Origin: Gloeomargarita sp. SRBZ-1_bins_9
Lineage (GTDB): Bacteria > Cyanobacteriota > Cyanobacteriia > Gloeomargaritales > Gloeomargaritaceae
Reading direction: 5' to 3'
Length of the DNA stretch: 64,000 bases
Assembly: GCA_039794565.1 (NCBI GenBank)
Contig: JAUQVX010000010.1
Location: 1-64,000, forward strand
The position numbers and the translations under genes are program-made. This document shows positions 10,344 through 19,925 of the stretch, in pieces (within the stretch, counting starts at the first letter, position 1; every line of letters begins with the position of its first letter). The notes under the pieces are model-generated. The model did no database searches. It was not told the DNA's origin and saw only the letters and a program-made list of their open reading frames with translations.

Positions 10344-11066
10344 GCGATAGACCTGCTCGCGCGGGACATCCCAAGTGAGGATGTGATTCCCTTCCTCCAG
10401 CCAATGGAAGACCTTGTGGGGACTGCCGAGTTGTTGGAACCCCTGCCAGGTCGCGCTTGGGTCCACTACCCGGTCGTAGCGGGATTGAATCACCAGGGTG
10501 GGTACCGTGACGCGAGGCAACAGGGCGCGGACTTGACGTTGCAGGGCCAGGGCGCTGCGGACAGCCGTCAGGTTGAAGTCCCGGAAAAACGTGCATTGCC
10601 AGGCTTGGCGCTCCAGCACCGGGTCGCTGATGGGCAACCGGAGACGGGGCAGACTGGGCAGGAGATAACCCAAGCTGTAGAGCAAGGGCCACTGCCAAGC
10701 CCACATTCCCAAAAAGGGCGCCAGTAGGACTAAGCGGTACACCGGCAAGTGGGCAGCCAGATAGAGGGCTAACAAGCCACCGTTGGAAAACCCCACCACA
10801 GCCACCTGGTCATGGGTTTGGCGCAACTGAAGGTATTCCTTTTGCACACAGGCGACCCATTCCGGCCAGGTGGAGACGGGCATCTGGGGAGCCGGTTGGT
10901 CGTGCCCCGGTAAGTTCATCCCCCGCACCGTCCAGCCCTGCTGATGGAGCCGTTGGCCTAGGGGGTGTAACTCATACACACCGCCCCCCAGCCCGTGAAT
11001 GAGCAGGCAAGCCCCCTGTCCCCTGCCCGGGTAATAAAACGGCTGATTGCCCATCGGTGACTGCAT
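10296..11066 (-). CDS. alpha/beta hydrolase, carboxylesterase-like
   Basis: A 256-residue serine hydrolase. The oxyanion-loop HGLGG is near residue 24, the nucleophile elbow is GFSNGG near 91-96, the acid is likely Asp in SRYDRVVD near 216, and the histidine is in EEGNHIL near 241. This layout matches the Est30/thermostable carboxylesterase and monoacylglycerol lipase-like group; substrate not predictable. ATG 11066 has a GGGGT tract just upstream. Overlaps the preceding transglutaminase gene by 48 bp tail-to-tail and diverges from the TldE-like gene. Confidence 0.85.
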   Translation of the reverse strand: MQSPMGNQPFYYPGRGQGACLLIHGLGGGVYELHPLGQRLHQQGWTVRGMNLPGHDQPAPQMPVSTWPEWVACVQKEYLQLRQTHDQVAVVGFSNGGLLALYLAAHLPVYRLVLLAPFLGMWAWQWPLLYSLGYLLPSLPRLRLPISDPVLERQAWQCTFFRDFNLTAVRSALALQRQVRALLPRVTVPTLVIQSRYDRVVDPSATWQGFQQLGSPHKVFHWLEEGNHILTWDVPREQVYRLVQDFLPLPGSPPVQ

Positions 11067-11131
11067 ACCCCGACCCTACCATGAAATCCCTTGCGTTAGC
11101 ATGAATAAGCCTCTGTGGTCGGTGATGTCTT

Positions 11132-12433
11132 ATGGAACAGGCCCTTTTGTTGGAAAAACTGCTGGACCTGGCCCGCCCCCGCGCCGAGGGAGTGGAGGTC
11201 TATTACCTGCGCAGTTACAGCCGCCCCGTCCTGTTTGAAAACAATCGCCTCAAATCCCTCGATAGCAAGGCGATGCAGGGGGTGGCCCTGCGGGTGATTG
11301 CCCAGGGACGCCTGGGGTTTGCCGCCAGCACGGACCTCACCCGCCTGGAGGAGGTGGTCAACGTGGCCCTAGACACGGCAACGGTCGGCGACCCAGTAGA
11401 GATGGACTTTGCCGCTGCTCAACAGTGGGAGGACACCCGCCCGCCGGTGGAATTGCCGACGACGGCAGCGCTGGTGGAGATCGGTCAAGGCCTGGTCGAA
11501 CAAGTCCATGCCTATAATCCCGAGATTCTGGTGGATGTCTCGTTGCAGCCCAGTGCCGGGGAGGTGCAGATTCTCACCGATAAAGGTGCCTATGCCCGTT
11601 ACCAACGGCAATCCCTGAGCGTGGGTCTGGGGGGCAACTGGGTACGGGGGGAAGACTTTTTACAGATTTACAGCTATCAGGTCACGGATGGATCCCCCCC
11701 GGACTACCAGCGGCTGGTGCAGGAGGTGGTGCAAAAGTACCGCTGGGCGGAGCAAACGACTTCAATCACCGGGGGTAACTTGCCGGTTTTATTCACCCCC
11801 CGGGCGGTCGCCAGTGTGTTAGCCGGACTGTTTGAAGCCATGCTGTCGGGGCAAGCGGTGGTGCAAAAGGCTACACCCCTGGCGGACCGGGTCGGGCAGC
11901 GGGTGTTCGACCCCCAGTGGACGATTACCGAAGACCCCACCGCCGGGGTCAACGCCCGCCGATTTGACGATGAATGCACGCCGACTCAGACCCAAACGTT
12001 GATCGAGCAGGGGGTGGTGCGGGGCTTTTACTGGGACCGCCTGTGGGCGCAGCGGGCCGGTGGTGTTTCCACGGGTAATGGCTACCGGGGTGGCCTATCC
12101 CGACCCGGCCCGGAATTACTGAATCTCTGCATTGCCCCAGGGATGGTTCCTTACGCCGAGTTAGTGGCCCAGATCCGCGACGGGGTAATGGTGGACCAGG
12201 TGCTGGGGGCAGGCCAGTCCAATCAGTTGGCCGGGGAATTTTCCGTGAATCTGGACCTGGGTTACCGGGTGGTCAACGGCGAAATCGTCGGGCGGGTGAA
12301 AAACACCATGGTGGCCGGGAGCATCCTGGAGGCACCGGTGGCGGCCATGAGCCGGGAACGGGAATGGGTCGGCGGCAGCGTTTACAGCCCGGCGATTTTG
12401 TTTGCCTCCCTAGGGGTTGCGACCCGGAGTTGA
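11132..12433 (+). CDS. TldD/PmbA family protein, PmbA (TldE)-like
   Basis: A 433-residue member of the TldD/PmbA family. The HExxxH metal motif that marks the catalytic TldD subunit is absent, so it is better read as the PmbA/TldE-type partner. The conserved C-terminal pattern (NTMVAGSILE, GGSVYSPAILF) is present. In enterobacteria TldD and TldE form a protease that matures peptide antibiotics and degrades CcdA; in cyanobacteria the role is open. No tldD lies beside it here. Confidence 0.85.
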   Translation: MEQALLLEKLLDLARPRAEGVEVYYLRSYSRPVLFENNRLKSLDSKAMQGVALRVIAQGRLGFAASTDLTRLEEVVNVALDTATVGDPVEMDFAAAQQWEDTRPPVELPTTAALVEIGQGLVEQVHAYNPEILVDVSLQPSAGEVQILTDKGAYARYQRQSLSVGLGGNWVRGEDFLQIYSYQVTDGSPPDYQRLVQEVVQKYRWAEQTTSITGGNLPVLFTPRAVASVLAGLFEAMLSGQAVVQKATPLADRVGQRVFDPQWTITEDPTAGVNARRFDDECTPTQTQTLIEQGVVRGFYWDRLWAQRAGGVSTGNGYRGGLSRPGPELLNLCIAPGMVPYAELVAQIRDGVMVDQVLGAGQSNQLAGEFSVNLDLGYRVVNGEIVGRVKNTMVAGSILEAPVAAMSREREWVGGSVYSPAILFASLGVATRS

Positions 12434-12571
12434 CCAAAGGGTTAAAATGGCTACAGATTGCAGCTCAACTTCGGTCCGTACGCCAATTTGGGTCGGTTAA
12501 CCCCCACCGATTTCTGCATTGACAAGGTACGATAGAAGTGTCTGCACAACCGGCTCAGGGCAGGGAAGGTT

Positions 12572-15049
12572 ATGTTTGAACGTTTCACGGAAAAGGCCAT
12601 TAAGGTCATCATGCTCGCCCAGGAGGAAGCCCGTCGCTTGGGGCATAACTTCGTGGGCACCGAGCAAATCCTCCTGGGGTTGATTGGCGAGGGCACTGGG
12701 GTGGCCGCCAAAGTGCTCAAGTCTATGGGTGTAAACCTGAAAGATGCCCGGATTGAGGTGGAAAAAATCATTGGTCGGGGTTCGGGCTTTGTGGCGGTCG
12801 AAATTCCCTTTACCCCTCGAGCCAAACGGGTTTTGGAATTGTCGTTGGAGGAGGCCCGGCAGTTAGGCCACAATTACATCGGTACTGAACACCTGTTGCT
12901 GGGGTTGATCCGGGAAGGGGAAGGGGTGGCCGCCCGGGTGTTGGAAAACTTGGGCGTGGATTTGTCCAAGGTGCGGACCCAGGTGATCCGCATGCTGGGG
13001 GAAACGGCGGAGGTGACCGCTGGCGGCGGCAGTACCCGTACCAAGACCCCCACGCTGGACGAGTTCGGAACCAACCTCACCCAGTTGGCGGCGGAAGGGA
13101 AATTAGACCCAGTGGTGGGTCGGGAGAAGGAAATTGAGCGGGTGATCCAAATCCTGGGGCGCCGGACCAAGAACAATCCGGTGTTGATTGGGGAACCGGG
13201 GGTAGGCAAGACGGCGATTGCCGAGGGTTTGGCCCAGCGCATTGCCAATCGGGACGTGCCGGACATTTTAGAGGACAAGCGGGTGGTGACCCTGGACATT
13301 GGCCTGCTGGTGGCGGGTACCAAGTACCGGGGGGAATTTGAAGAGCGGCTCAAGAAAATCATGGACGAGATTCGCCAGGCGGGGAATGTCATCCTGGTGA
13401 TCGATGAAGTCCATACGTTGATTGGGGCCGGTGCGGCGGAAGGGGCCATTGACGCGGCCAATATCCTGAAGCCGGCCCTGGCGCGGGGTGAGTTGCAGTG
13501 CATTGGGGCCACTACTTTGGATGAATACCGCAAGCACATTGAGCGGGATGCGGCTTTGGAGCGTCGGTTCCAGCCGGTGATGGTAGGGGAACCCTCGGTG
13601 GAAGAAACCATTGAAATCCTATTTGGCCTGCGGGAGAAGTATGAGCAGCACCACAAGCTGAAGATCACAGACGAGGCGCTACGGGCGGCGGCCAAGCTGG
13701 CGGATCGGTACATTTCTGACCGGTTCTTGCCGGACAAGGCCATTGACCTGATTGACGAAGCGGGGTCGCGGGTGCGGCTCATCAATTCGCAACTGCCGCC
13801 AGCGGCCAAGGAACTGGACAAGGAGCTGCGGCAAATCCTGCGCCAAAAGGACGATGCGGTGCGCGCCCAGGACTTTGAGCGGGCCGGGGAATTGCGGGAC
13901 CGGGAGATCGAAATCAAGGCGCAGATCCGAGCTATTGTCCAGAGCAAGAAAGCGGAGGCCCAGCAAGGGGGCGGCGAAACCCCAATGGTGACGGAGGAAG
14001 ACATCGCCCAAATCGTGGCTTCCTGGACGGGGATTCCGGTGAGCAAGCTGACGGAGACGGAGTCGGAACGCCTGCTACACATGGAGGAAACTCTGCACCA
14101 GCGGATCGTAGGACAAGAGGAGGCGGTGCGGGCCATTTGCCGAGCGGTGCGGCGGGCGCGCGTGGGTCTCAAGAACCCGAACCGGCCGATTGCCAGCTTC
14201 ATCTTCTCCGGGCCAACGGGGGTGGGCAAGACGGAGTTGACCAAGGCGCTGGCGGCCTACTTCTTCGGCTCCGAGGAGGCGATGATCCGCCTGGATATGT
14301 CGGAGTATATGGAGCGGCACACGGTCTCTAAGTTGATTGGCTCACCGCCGGGTTATGTGGGCTACAACGAGGGGGGCCAATTGACGGAGGCGGTGCGGCG
14401 CCGGCCCTATACGGTGGTGTTGTTTGACGAGATCGAAAAGGCCCACCCGGATGTGTTCAACCTGCTGCTGCAAATCCTGGAGGATGGCCGGTTGACCGAT
14501 GCCAAGGGGCGCACGGTGGACTTTAAGAACACGCTCATCGTGATGACCTCCAACATCGGCTCTAAGGTCATCGAGAAGGGCGGTGGCGGCTTGGGGTTTG
14601 AGTTGAGCGAAAACCAGGAGGATTCCCAGTACAACCGGATTCGCAACCTGGTGCATGAGGAGCTCAAACAATACTTCCGCCCCGAATTCCTGAACCGGAT
14701 TGATGAAATTATCGTCTTCCGGCAACTGACCAAGGACGAGGTGAAGCAAATTGCCGACATCATGCTCAAGGAGGTCTATGGGCGGCTGGCCGAGCAAGGG
14801 ATTACTTTGCGGGTGACGGAGGCCTTCAAGGACCGGCTGGTGGAGGAAGGCTACAACCCGTCCTACGGAGCGCGGCCTTTGCGGCGGGCGATTATGCGGT
14901 TGCTGGAGGACTCCCTGGCGGAGGAAATCCTGTCCGGGCGCATCAAGGCGGGGGATACGGCCATCGTGGATGTGGACCCGGAGACCAAGCAGGTGAAAGT
15001 GCTTGGCGAACCAACCACCCGCGAGCTGTTACCCCAGTCCACCAGTTAA
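12572..15049 (+). CDS. clpC: ATP-dependent Clp protease ATPase subunit ClpC
   Basis: An 825-residue Hsp100 unfoldase that feeds the ClpP/ClpR core, essential in cyanobacteria and related to plastid ClpC. Two Clp_N repeats (about 1-150), AAA1 with GEPGVGKT near 207-214, a middle UVR-like coiled region near 415-450, AAA2 with GPTGVGKT near 546-553, and a C-terminal D2-small domain. The ATG 12572 follows AGGGAAGG. The 138 bp leader contains an inverted repeat (GGGTTAA 12439-12445, TTAACCC 12497-12503) and a TTGACA at 12519-12524, but no matched -10 was found. A clear terminator follows the gene. Confidence 0.97.
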   Translation: MFERFTEKAIKVIMLAQEEARRLGHNFVGTEQILLGLIGEGTGVAAKVLKSMGVNLKDARIEVEKIIGRGSGFVAVEIPFTPRAKRVLELSLEEARQLGHNYIGTEHLLLGLIREGEGVAARVLENLGVDLSKVRTQVIRMLGETAEVTAGGGSTRTKTPTLDEFGTNLTQLAAEGKLDPVVGREKEIERVIQILGRRTKNNPVLIGEPGVGKTAIAEGLAQRIANRDVPDILEDKRVVTLDIGLLVAGTKYRGEFEERLKKIMDEIRQAGNVILVIDEVHTLIGAGAAEGAIDAANILKPALARGELQCIGATTLDEYRKHIERDAALERRFQPVMVGEPSVEETIEILFGLREKYEQHHKLKITDEALRAAAKLADRYISDRFLPDKAIDLIDEAGSRVRLINSQLPPAAKELDKELRQILRQKDDAVRAQDFERAGELRDREIEIKAQIRAIVQSKKAEAQQGGGETPMVTEEDIAQIVASWTGIPVSKLTETESERLLHMEETLHQRIVGQEEAVRAICRAVRRARVGLKNPNRPIASFIFSGPTGVGKTELTKALAAYFFGSEEAMIRLDMSEYMERHTVSKLIGSPPGYVGYNEGGQLTEAVRRRPYTVVLFDEIEKAHPDVFNLLLQILEDGRLTDAKGRTVDFKNTLIVMTSNIGSKVIEKGGGGLGFELSENQEDSQYNRIRNLVHEELKQYFRPEFLNRIDEIIVFRQLTKDEVKQIADIMLKEVYGRLAEQGITLRVTEAFKDRLVEEGYNPSYGARPLRRAIMRLLEDSLAEEILSGRIKAGDTAIVDVDPETKQVKVLGEPTTRELLPQSTS

Positions 15050-15080
15050 ACGAATAGGTACATCCTGAAACGGCAAGAGA

Positions 15081-15101
15081 CCCTGGTATCCAGGGCTTTT
15101 T
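15081..15101 (+). terminator. rho-independent terminator after clpC
   Basis: Perfect 6 bp stem CCCTGG (15081-15086) and CCAGGG (15090-15095) with a 3 nt loop, followed by C and five T residues. It sits 32 bp after the clpC stop and 11 bp before the convergent recG stop, so it ends clpC transcription. Confidence 0.85.
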
Positions 15102-15111
15102 GTAACTGCGC

Positions 15112-17505
15112 TTAACTCAACACCACTCGACCGGTGAGCTGTTCCCAGCGGCGTTGCAGTTCGGCGGTTAGGAGGGGATGTCGGCGCAAATCCGGGTCCT
15201 GTTGCAGCAGGTGTTCTGCGGCGCGGCGGGCCGTTTCCAGCACCTCCTGGTCTTCAATGAGACTGGCCAGGGCTAAATCCGGCAATCCGGCCTGTCGCGT
15301 CCCTAAGATTTCTCCCGGCCCCCGCAGGCGCAGGTCCATCTCAGCGATAAAAAAGCCGTCCTGGGATTGGGTTAGGACCTGTAGGCGCTGCTGGGTGTCT
15401 TCCCCTTGGCTGTGGGCGACCAAGATGCAGTAGGAGGGGTGCGTTCCTCGGCCTACCCGTCCCCGCAGTTGGTGCAGTTGGGCCAAGCCGAATCGTTCAG
15501 CATTCTCCACCAGCATCACTGTGGCATTGGGCACATCCACGCCCACCTCCACCACGGTGGTGCTGACCAGAATTTGAATCTCCCCATCTCGGAAAGCTCG
15601 CAGGGTGGCTTCTTTTTCGGTGGCGGACTGGCGCCCGTGGAGTAACCCCAAGCGCAACCCCTTGAAGGTCATTTCCTGCAACCTTTGGTACTCGGCGACG
15701 GCGGCCCGGGCCGGTAATTTTTCCGACTCCTCCACCAGGGGCAAGATGATGTAGGCCTGACGACCCTGGGCCACCTCCCGGCGAATCAAGTCATAGGCAA
15801 AGTGGCGTTGACTGCCGGAAATCACCGTCGTTTGAATGGGTTGGCGACCGGGGGGCAATTCATCGAGCTGACTCACATCCAAATCGCCGTGGAGGGCCAG
15901 GGCCAGGGTGCGGGGAATGGGTGTGGCCGTCATGGTCAGGACGTGGGGGGCCATCCCTTTTTGTTGCAACAGGGACCGTTGTTCTACGCCGAAGCGGTGT
16001 TGTTCATCAATCACCACCAGCCCCAAGCGGGCAAACTGCACCTGCTCTTGGATCAGGGCATGGGTCCCCACCACCAACGGCACTTCCCCAGTGGCCAACT
16101 GGGCCAGGATTCGTCGGCGTTGACTGGCCTTGGTCGAACCCGTGAGCAATTCCACCGGGATGTGCAGGGGCGTCAACCATGTCAGCAGTTTTTGGTAGTG
16201 CTGTTCAGCCAGCACCTCCGTCGGGGCCATCATCGCCACCTGATAGCCCGCTTCAATCGCCGCCAGCATGGCCATAACCGCCACCACCGTCTTGCCGGAA
16301 CCCACATCCCCCTGCACCAGACGCTGCATGGGTCGGGGCTGGCGCAAATCCTGAAGAATTTCTTGAATTACCCGTTCCTGGGCTCTGGTCAACTGAAACG
16401 GCAGGTGTGCCCGAAACCTTTGCAACAGTTCTCCTTCGGCTGACAGCGCCGGACTCGGATACTGCCGTTGCTGTTGCCGTCGTTGCAAAAAACTCAGTTG
16501 CAGGTAGAAAAATTCATCGAACACCAAGCGATAGCGGGCCCGTTTTAACGCCTGAGCATCAGCGGGGGCGTGAATGTCCTGGTAGGCCGTTGCCAGGGAC
16601 ACCAGATGGTAGCGCCGGCGCAAGGATTCCGGTAAGGGATCGGGCCAGGAGCGCACCAAGGGTAAAACGGCATGGATGGCCTGGCGCACCCAACTGGCCT
16701 TGAGTTCCCCCTTGAGGGCATACACCGGCACCATCTTGGCAACGGCATCTTCGGTTTGCTCGTCAATGACTTGGATTTGGGGGTCGGTCAGGGTTTTGCT
16801 GAACTTTGTCCCCTTGACCAATCCCGACACGGCGATCAATGTCCCGGGGGGATACTGTTTTTTTTGCTGTTCTTGCCAGGCTTTATTGGCATAGCGTTTC
16901 CCCATGACATAGCGATTGATTTTCAGACGCCCGGACCGGTCGGCCACCCACCATTCCAGGATGGTCAACTGGGGATTTTTCGGGCTGGTGAAACAACGAA
17001 AACTGCGAATCGTGGCAATCACCGTGACGGTGTTCCCCGGCTGTAAATCCTTGATCAGCAGGTGCTGGGAGTAATCCACATAGCTGCGGGGGTAATAGCG
17101 TAAAACGTCCCCGAGGGTTTGCAGCCCCAATTGCTGGAGATATTTCTTCTGCTGCGGTTTGAGAACCTCCAATTGGCGAATAGGGGTATCGGCTGTAACC
17201 ACCGGCGCTGGTTTGTCTAGCACCCCCGGTGTAGGGACGGGTTGGCGGATGTGGGGTAAAAAGGTGGCGATGCGCTGGAGTAGGGCTTCCCGCTGGTCGC
17301 CAGTCAGATGGGGGTAGTGGTGCAGCTCTGCCAGTAGGATTTCCCATTGGTTGATCTGGGCAGCCGGTAGCCAATCCAGGGGTACCAGGCGCAGTTGTTG
17401 CAGGAGAAACTCGGAAAACCGGTACTGGCGGCCCTGCAGGTTGGGATAGCCCGCCTGTTGTTCCACGGCCAACGCCTGAGCCACCCGCGCCGCATCCCAG
17501 GTCAT
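15112..17505 (-). CDS. recG: ATP-dependent DNA helicase RecG
   Basis: A 797-residue branch-migration helicase acting on stalled replication forks and Holliday junctions. An N-terminal extension of about 120 residues, common in cyanobacterial and plastid forms, precedes the wedge/OB domain (about 150-270). Helicase motifs follow: GDVGSGKT (I), DEQHRFG (II, DEQH box), TATPIPRT (III) and the QLRGRVGRG region (VI). ATG 17505 is preferred; the frame extends to a TTG at 17538 without support. Convergent with clpC, divergent from yidC with a short spacer. Confidence 0.95.
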   Translation of the reverse strand: MTWDAARVAQALAVEQQAGYPNLQGRQYRFSEFLLQQLRLVPLDWLPAAQINQWEILLAELHHYPHLTGDQREALLQRIATFLPHIRQPVPTPGVLDKPAPVVTADTPIRQLEVLKPQQKKYLQQLGLQTLGDVLRYYPRSYVDYSQHLLIKDLQPGNTVTVIATIRSFRCFTSPKNPQLTILEWWVADRSGRLKINRYVMGKRYANKAWQEQQKKQYPPGTLIAVSGLVKGTKFSKTLTDPQIQVIDEQTEDAVAKMVPVYALKGELKASWVRQAIHAVLPLVRSWPDPLPESLRRRYHLVSLATAYQDIHAPADAQALKRARYRLVFDEFFYLQLSFLQRRQQQRQYPSPALSAEGELLQRFRAHLPFQLTRAQERVIQEILQDLRQPRPMQRLVQGDVGSGKTVVAVMAMLAAIEAGYQVAMMAPTEVLAEQHYQKLLTWLTPLHIPVELLTGSTKASQRRRILAQLATGEVPLVVGTHALIQEQVQFARLGLVVIDEQHRFGVEQRSLLQQKGMAPHVLTMTATPIPRTLALALHGDLDVSQLDELPPGRQPIQTTVISGSQRHFAYDLIRREVAQGRQAYIILPLVEESEKLPARAAVAEYQRLQEMTFKGLRLGLLHGRQSATEKEATLRAFRDGEIQILVSTTVVEVGVDVPNATVMLVENAERFGLAQLHQLRGRVGRGTHPSYCILVAHSQGEDTQQRLQVLTQSQDGFFIAEMDLRLRGPGEILGTRQAGLPDLALASLIEDQEVLETARRAAEHLLQQDPDLRRHPLLTAELQRRWEQLTGRVVLS

Positions 17506-17578
17506 AGTTCCAGTGTAGCCACCAAAAAACGGCCACAAAGGTTAATATCAGAGGGAGTACGCCATTGGGATACAGCTT

Positions 17579-18724
17579 ATGGACCTGTTCGGCACAAACT
17601 TCCTGTCCAACAACCTGATGCTACCCATTCTGGACTTCTTCTACCAGGTGGTGCCGAGTTACGGGTTGGCCATTGTGGCGCTGACGCTGGTGGTGCGGCT
17701 GGCCTTGGCGCCGATTAGTGCCGGGCAGATTCGCAATATGCGGCGCATGAAGGTAGCCCAACCGGTGATGCAAAAGCGGGTGCGGGAAATCCAGGAGCGC
17801 TACAAAAACGACCCCGCCAAGCAACAGGAGGAAATGGCCAAGATTTATCAGGAATTTGGCAATCCCCTGGCCGGTTGCTTACCCCTGCTTTTGCAATTGC
17901 CCATCCTGTTTGCCCTGTTTGCCACCCTGCGGGGTTCGCCTTTTGCCGATGTGTCCTATCCGGTGGAATTGGAAATTGTACCCCGCGACCAAATCGTCCA
18001 GTCTCAACCCCTTAACTCCCCATCCCACAACATCTATGTCCAGCCGGGTTTACACTATCCCATCCGGGTGGTGAGCACGGCAGGGAATAAATTGCCTGTG
18101 GGGGAAGAGACCGTTCTTGATTTCCGCACCCCCGATGGCCGTAGCCTAACCAGCATTATCCAGGAGGTGAACCACCCCGAACTCATGCCCCGCTGGACGG
18201 TGAAAAACGGTGCTGATTTGGTGGAACTGGTCACGGAAAACGGCCAAGCTCGACTCAAAGCTCTCCAACCAGGCAAAGTTTCTCTTGTTGGCGTCGTGCC
18301 GGGCTTAGCAGCTAATGAAGGCTTTTTGTTCATCTCTGCTCTCGGTCAAGTCGGGGCTGTTGATAGCAAGGGTGTAATTCACTGGGATACGTTGATTTTG
18401 GTGGCCATCTTTGCTGCCAGTACCTACGTCAGTCAGCTGATTACTAGCCAGGGTGATGTCATCAAAAATCCCCAGCAGGATCAGGTGAACAAATCCCTGC
18501 CCTTGATACTGGCGGTGATGTTTCTCTTTTTCCCCCTACCTGCCGGGGTACTGATGTACATGGTCGTGGCCAACCTCTTCCAAACGCTGCAAACCTTTAT
18601 CCTCTCCCGGGAGCCGTTGCCGGAAAATTTGCAGAAAATTGTGGAGGAGCAGAAGAAAATGCTGGCCGCCCAAACGGAAACCCTACCCTTTGAACGGCAG
18701 CGGCCTAAGAAGAAGCCGAGCTAA
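17579..18724 (+). CDS. yidC: membrane protein insertase YidC/Oxa1/Alb3
   Basis: A 381-residue insertase. The first hydrophobic block lies at about 10-45, the cytosolic basic hairpin with MRRMKVAQPVMQKRVREIQERY-type sequence near 55-85, and later helices at about 95-120, 275-295 and 310-345. A region of about 150 residues between helices is probably the lumen/periplasm-facing loop. In cyanobacteria YidC inserts thylakoid and plasma-membrane proteins, including D1. It is not beside rpmH/rnpA here. The last 20 bp overlap the convergent GT4 gene. Confidence 0.93.
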   Translation: MDLFGTNFLSNNLMLPILDFFYQVVPSYGLAIVALTLVVRLALAPISAGQIRNMRRMKVAQPVMQKRVREIQERYKNDPAKQQEEMAKIYQEFGNPLAGCLPLLLQLPILFALFATLRGSPFADVSYPVELEIVPRDQIVQSQPLNSPSHNIYVQPGLHYPIRVVSTAGNKLPVGEETVLDFRTPDGRSLTSIIQEVNHPELMPRWTVKNGADLVELVTENGQARLKALQPGKVSLVGVVPGLAANEGFLFISALGQVGAVDSKGVIHWDTLILVAIFAASTYVSQLITSQGDVIKNPQQDQVNKSLPLILAVMFLFFPLPAGVLMYMVVANLFQTLQTFILSREPLPENLQKIVEEQKKMLAAQTETLPFERQRPKKKPS

Positions 18725-19925
18725 GGGAACGGTACAGATCAACATACTGCTGCACCACCACCGGCAAGCTAAAGCACCGCTCCACCTTCTGTCGGGCGGC
18801 TTCTCGCAACGCTACCCCCTGGTGCACCACCCAAGCCATCCCTTGCGCCAAATCCCGGGGGTCAAAGGGCTGAGCCAGATAGCCGTTTACCCGGTGGTCC
18901 ACGATGTCCTGCACCCCCGTTCCGGCAAACCCCACCACCGGCGTCCCACAGGCCATGGCCTCCGTAGCGACCTGCCCAAAGGCCTCCTGTCGTGACGGCA
19001 CCACCAGCACATCGGCAGCGCTGTAGGCCAACACTAGAGCCACCTCATCCGTTAATTTGCCCAAACACCGGACCGGTAACCCCTCCAGACCCGGCGCCTC
19101 CTGCTGCCCAAACACCAACCAAAGAGCGTCCACCTGCGACCGGAGCACCTGCGCTGCTGCACACAACACATCCCAGCCCTTGTGGGGTTCCTTGAGCAAA
19201 CCCAAGCCACCGGTCAGGACAATGGGCGCATCGGGTGGTAGGCGGAGCACCTGGCGCGCGATGGGCGGGGGAATCGGGTAATACCGGTCCGTATCCAGAC
19301 CGTTGGGGATCACCTCGACCGGACAATGCCCCAGCAAGGAACTGCGTTTCACGGCATCGGCCAGCCAGGCACTGGGGGTAACTATCACCGGTTGAAAATT
19401 CCGCCAGGCCCGTTTTTTGCGCCGCCAGAGCCAGTGGGATACATCCTGTTTTTGCGTACTTTTTAATTGGGGGCAACAGCCGCATTGAGCCGTGAAGGAA
19501 TCGCAACCTTGACTGCAATGGCATCCCCCAGTGATAGCCCACATATCGTGGAGCGTCCACACCAGCGGTTTGGTGGTTAGGTGGGGGAGGGCTTCAGGGG
19601 TGAGAAAACGGCTGACCCAGTGGAGATGCAAAAGGTCAAAATCATGTTTGTGGATGTGTCGCGTTACCCCATTGGGCGTCCAATGCACGGAAAAAGCGCG
19701 GGCGTGTTCGGGATAAAAGCGCAAGGGCCATTGGTCGGCAATGGAGCGCAACCGGCGCAGCCAACGGGGTTCGGGGTATTCGACAACCATCGGGTCCTGG
19801 CTGTGTTTCTGGAGCACCAACTGTTGGGAATCAATCCCTGCCTGGCGCAACCCCTGATGCAGACGATAGGCCGCCCGCGCCGCACCGCCAAACGTGTCGT
19901 AGGTACTCAAATGCAAAACTCTCAT
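18705..19925 (-). CDS. GT4 family glycosyltransferase
   Basis: A 406-residue GT-B enzyme. The N-terminal part starts VLHLSTYDTFGGAARAAYRL, typical of colanic-acid/WcaL-like GT4 enzymes. A Cys-rich insertion (GGCHCSQGCDSF, CGCCPQL) lies at about 130-155. The C-terminal Rossmann domain has LGKLTDEVALVLAYSAAD and the EX7E-like PSRQEAFGQVATEAMACGTPVVG pattern near 305-330. Donor and acceptor are unknown; surface polysaccharide is likely. ATG 19925 overlaps the bciB TGA by one base (TGATG), a re-initiation arrangement. Confidence 0.88.
   Translation of the reverse strand: MRVLHLSTYDTFGGAARAAYRLHQGLRQAGIDSQQLVLQKHSQDPMVVEYPEPRWLRRLRSIADQWPLRFYPEHARAFSVHWTPNGVTRHIHKHDFDLLHLHWVSRFLTPEALPHLTTKPLVWTLHDMWAITGGCHCSQGCDSFTAQCGCCPQLKSTQKQDVSHWLWRRKKRAWRNFQPVIVTPSAWLADAVKRSSLLGHCPVEVIPNGLDTDRYYPIPPPIARQVLRLPPDAPIVLTGGLGLLKEPHKGWDVLCAAAQVLRSQVDALWLVFGQQEAPGLEGLPVRCLGKLTDEVALVLAYSAADVLVVPSRQEAFGQVATEAMACGTPVVGFAGTGVQDIVDHRVNGYLAQPFDPRDLAQGMAWVVHQGVALREAARQKVERCFSLPVVVQQYVDLYRSLSSASS

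Noticed and set aside
12519-12533. TTGACA followed by TACGAT upstream of clpC as a promoter
   Set aside because: The two hexamers are only 3 bp apart, and no -10 lies 16-18 bp after TTGACA, so I did not call a promoter.
12874-14244. A 456-codon minus-strand open frame inside clpC
   Set aside because: Antisense shadow of a highly conserved gene with Ser/Arg-rich nonsense translation.
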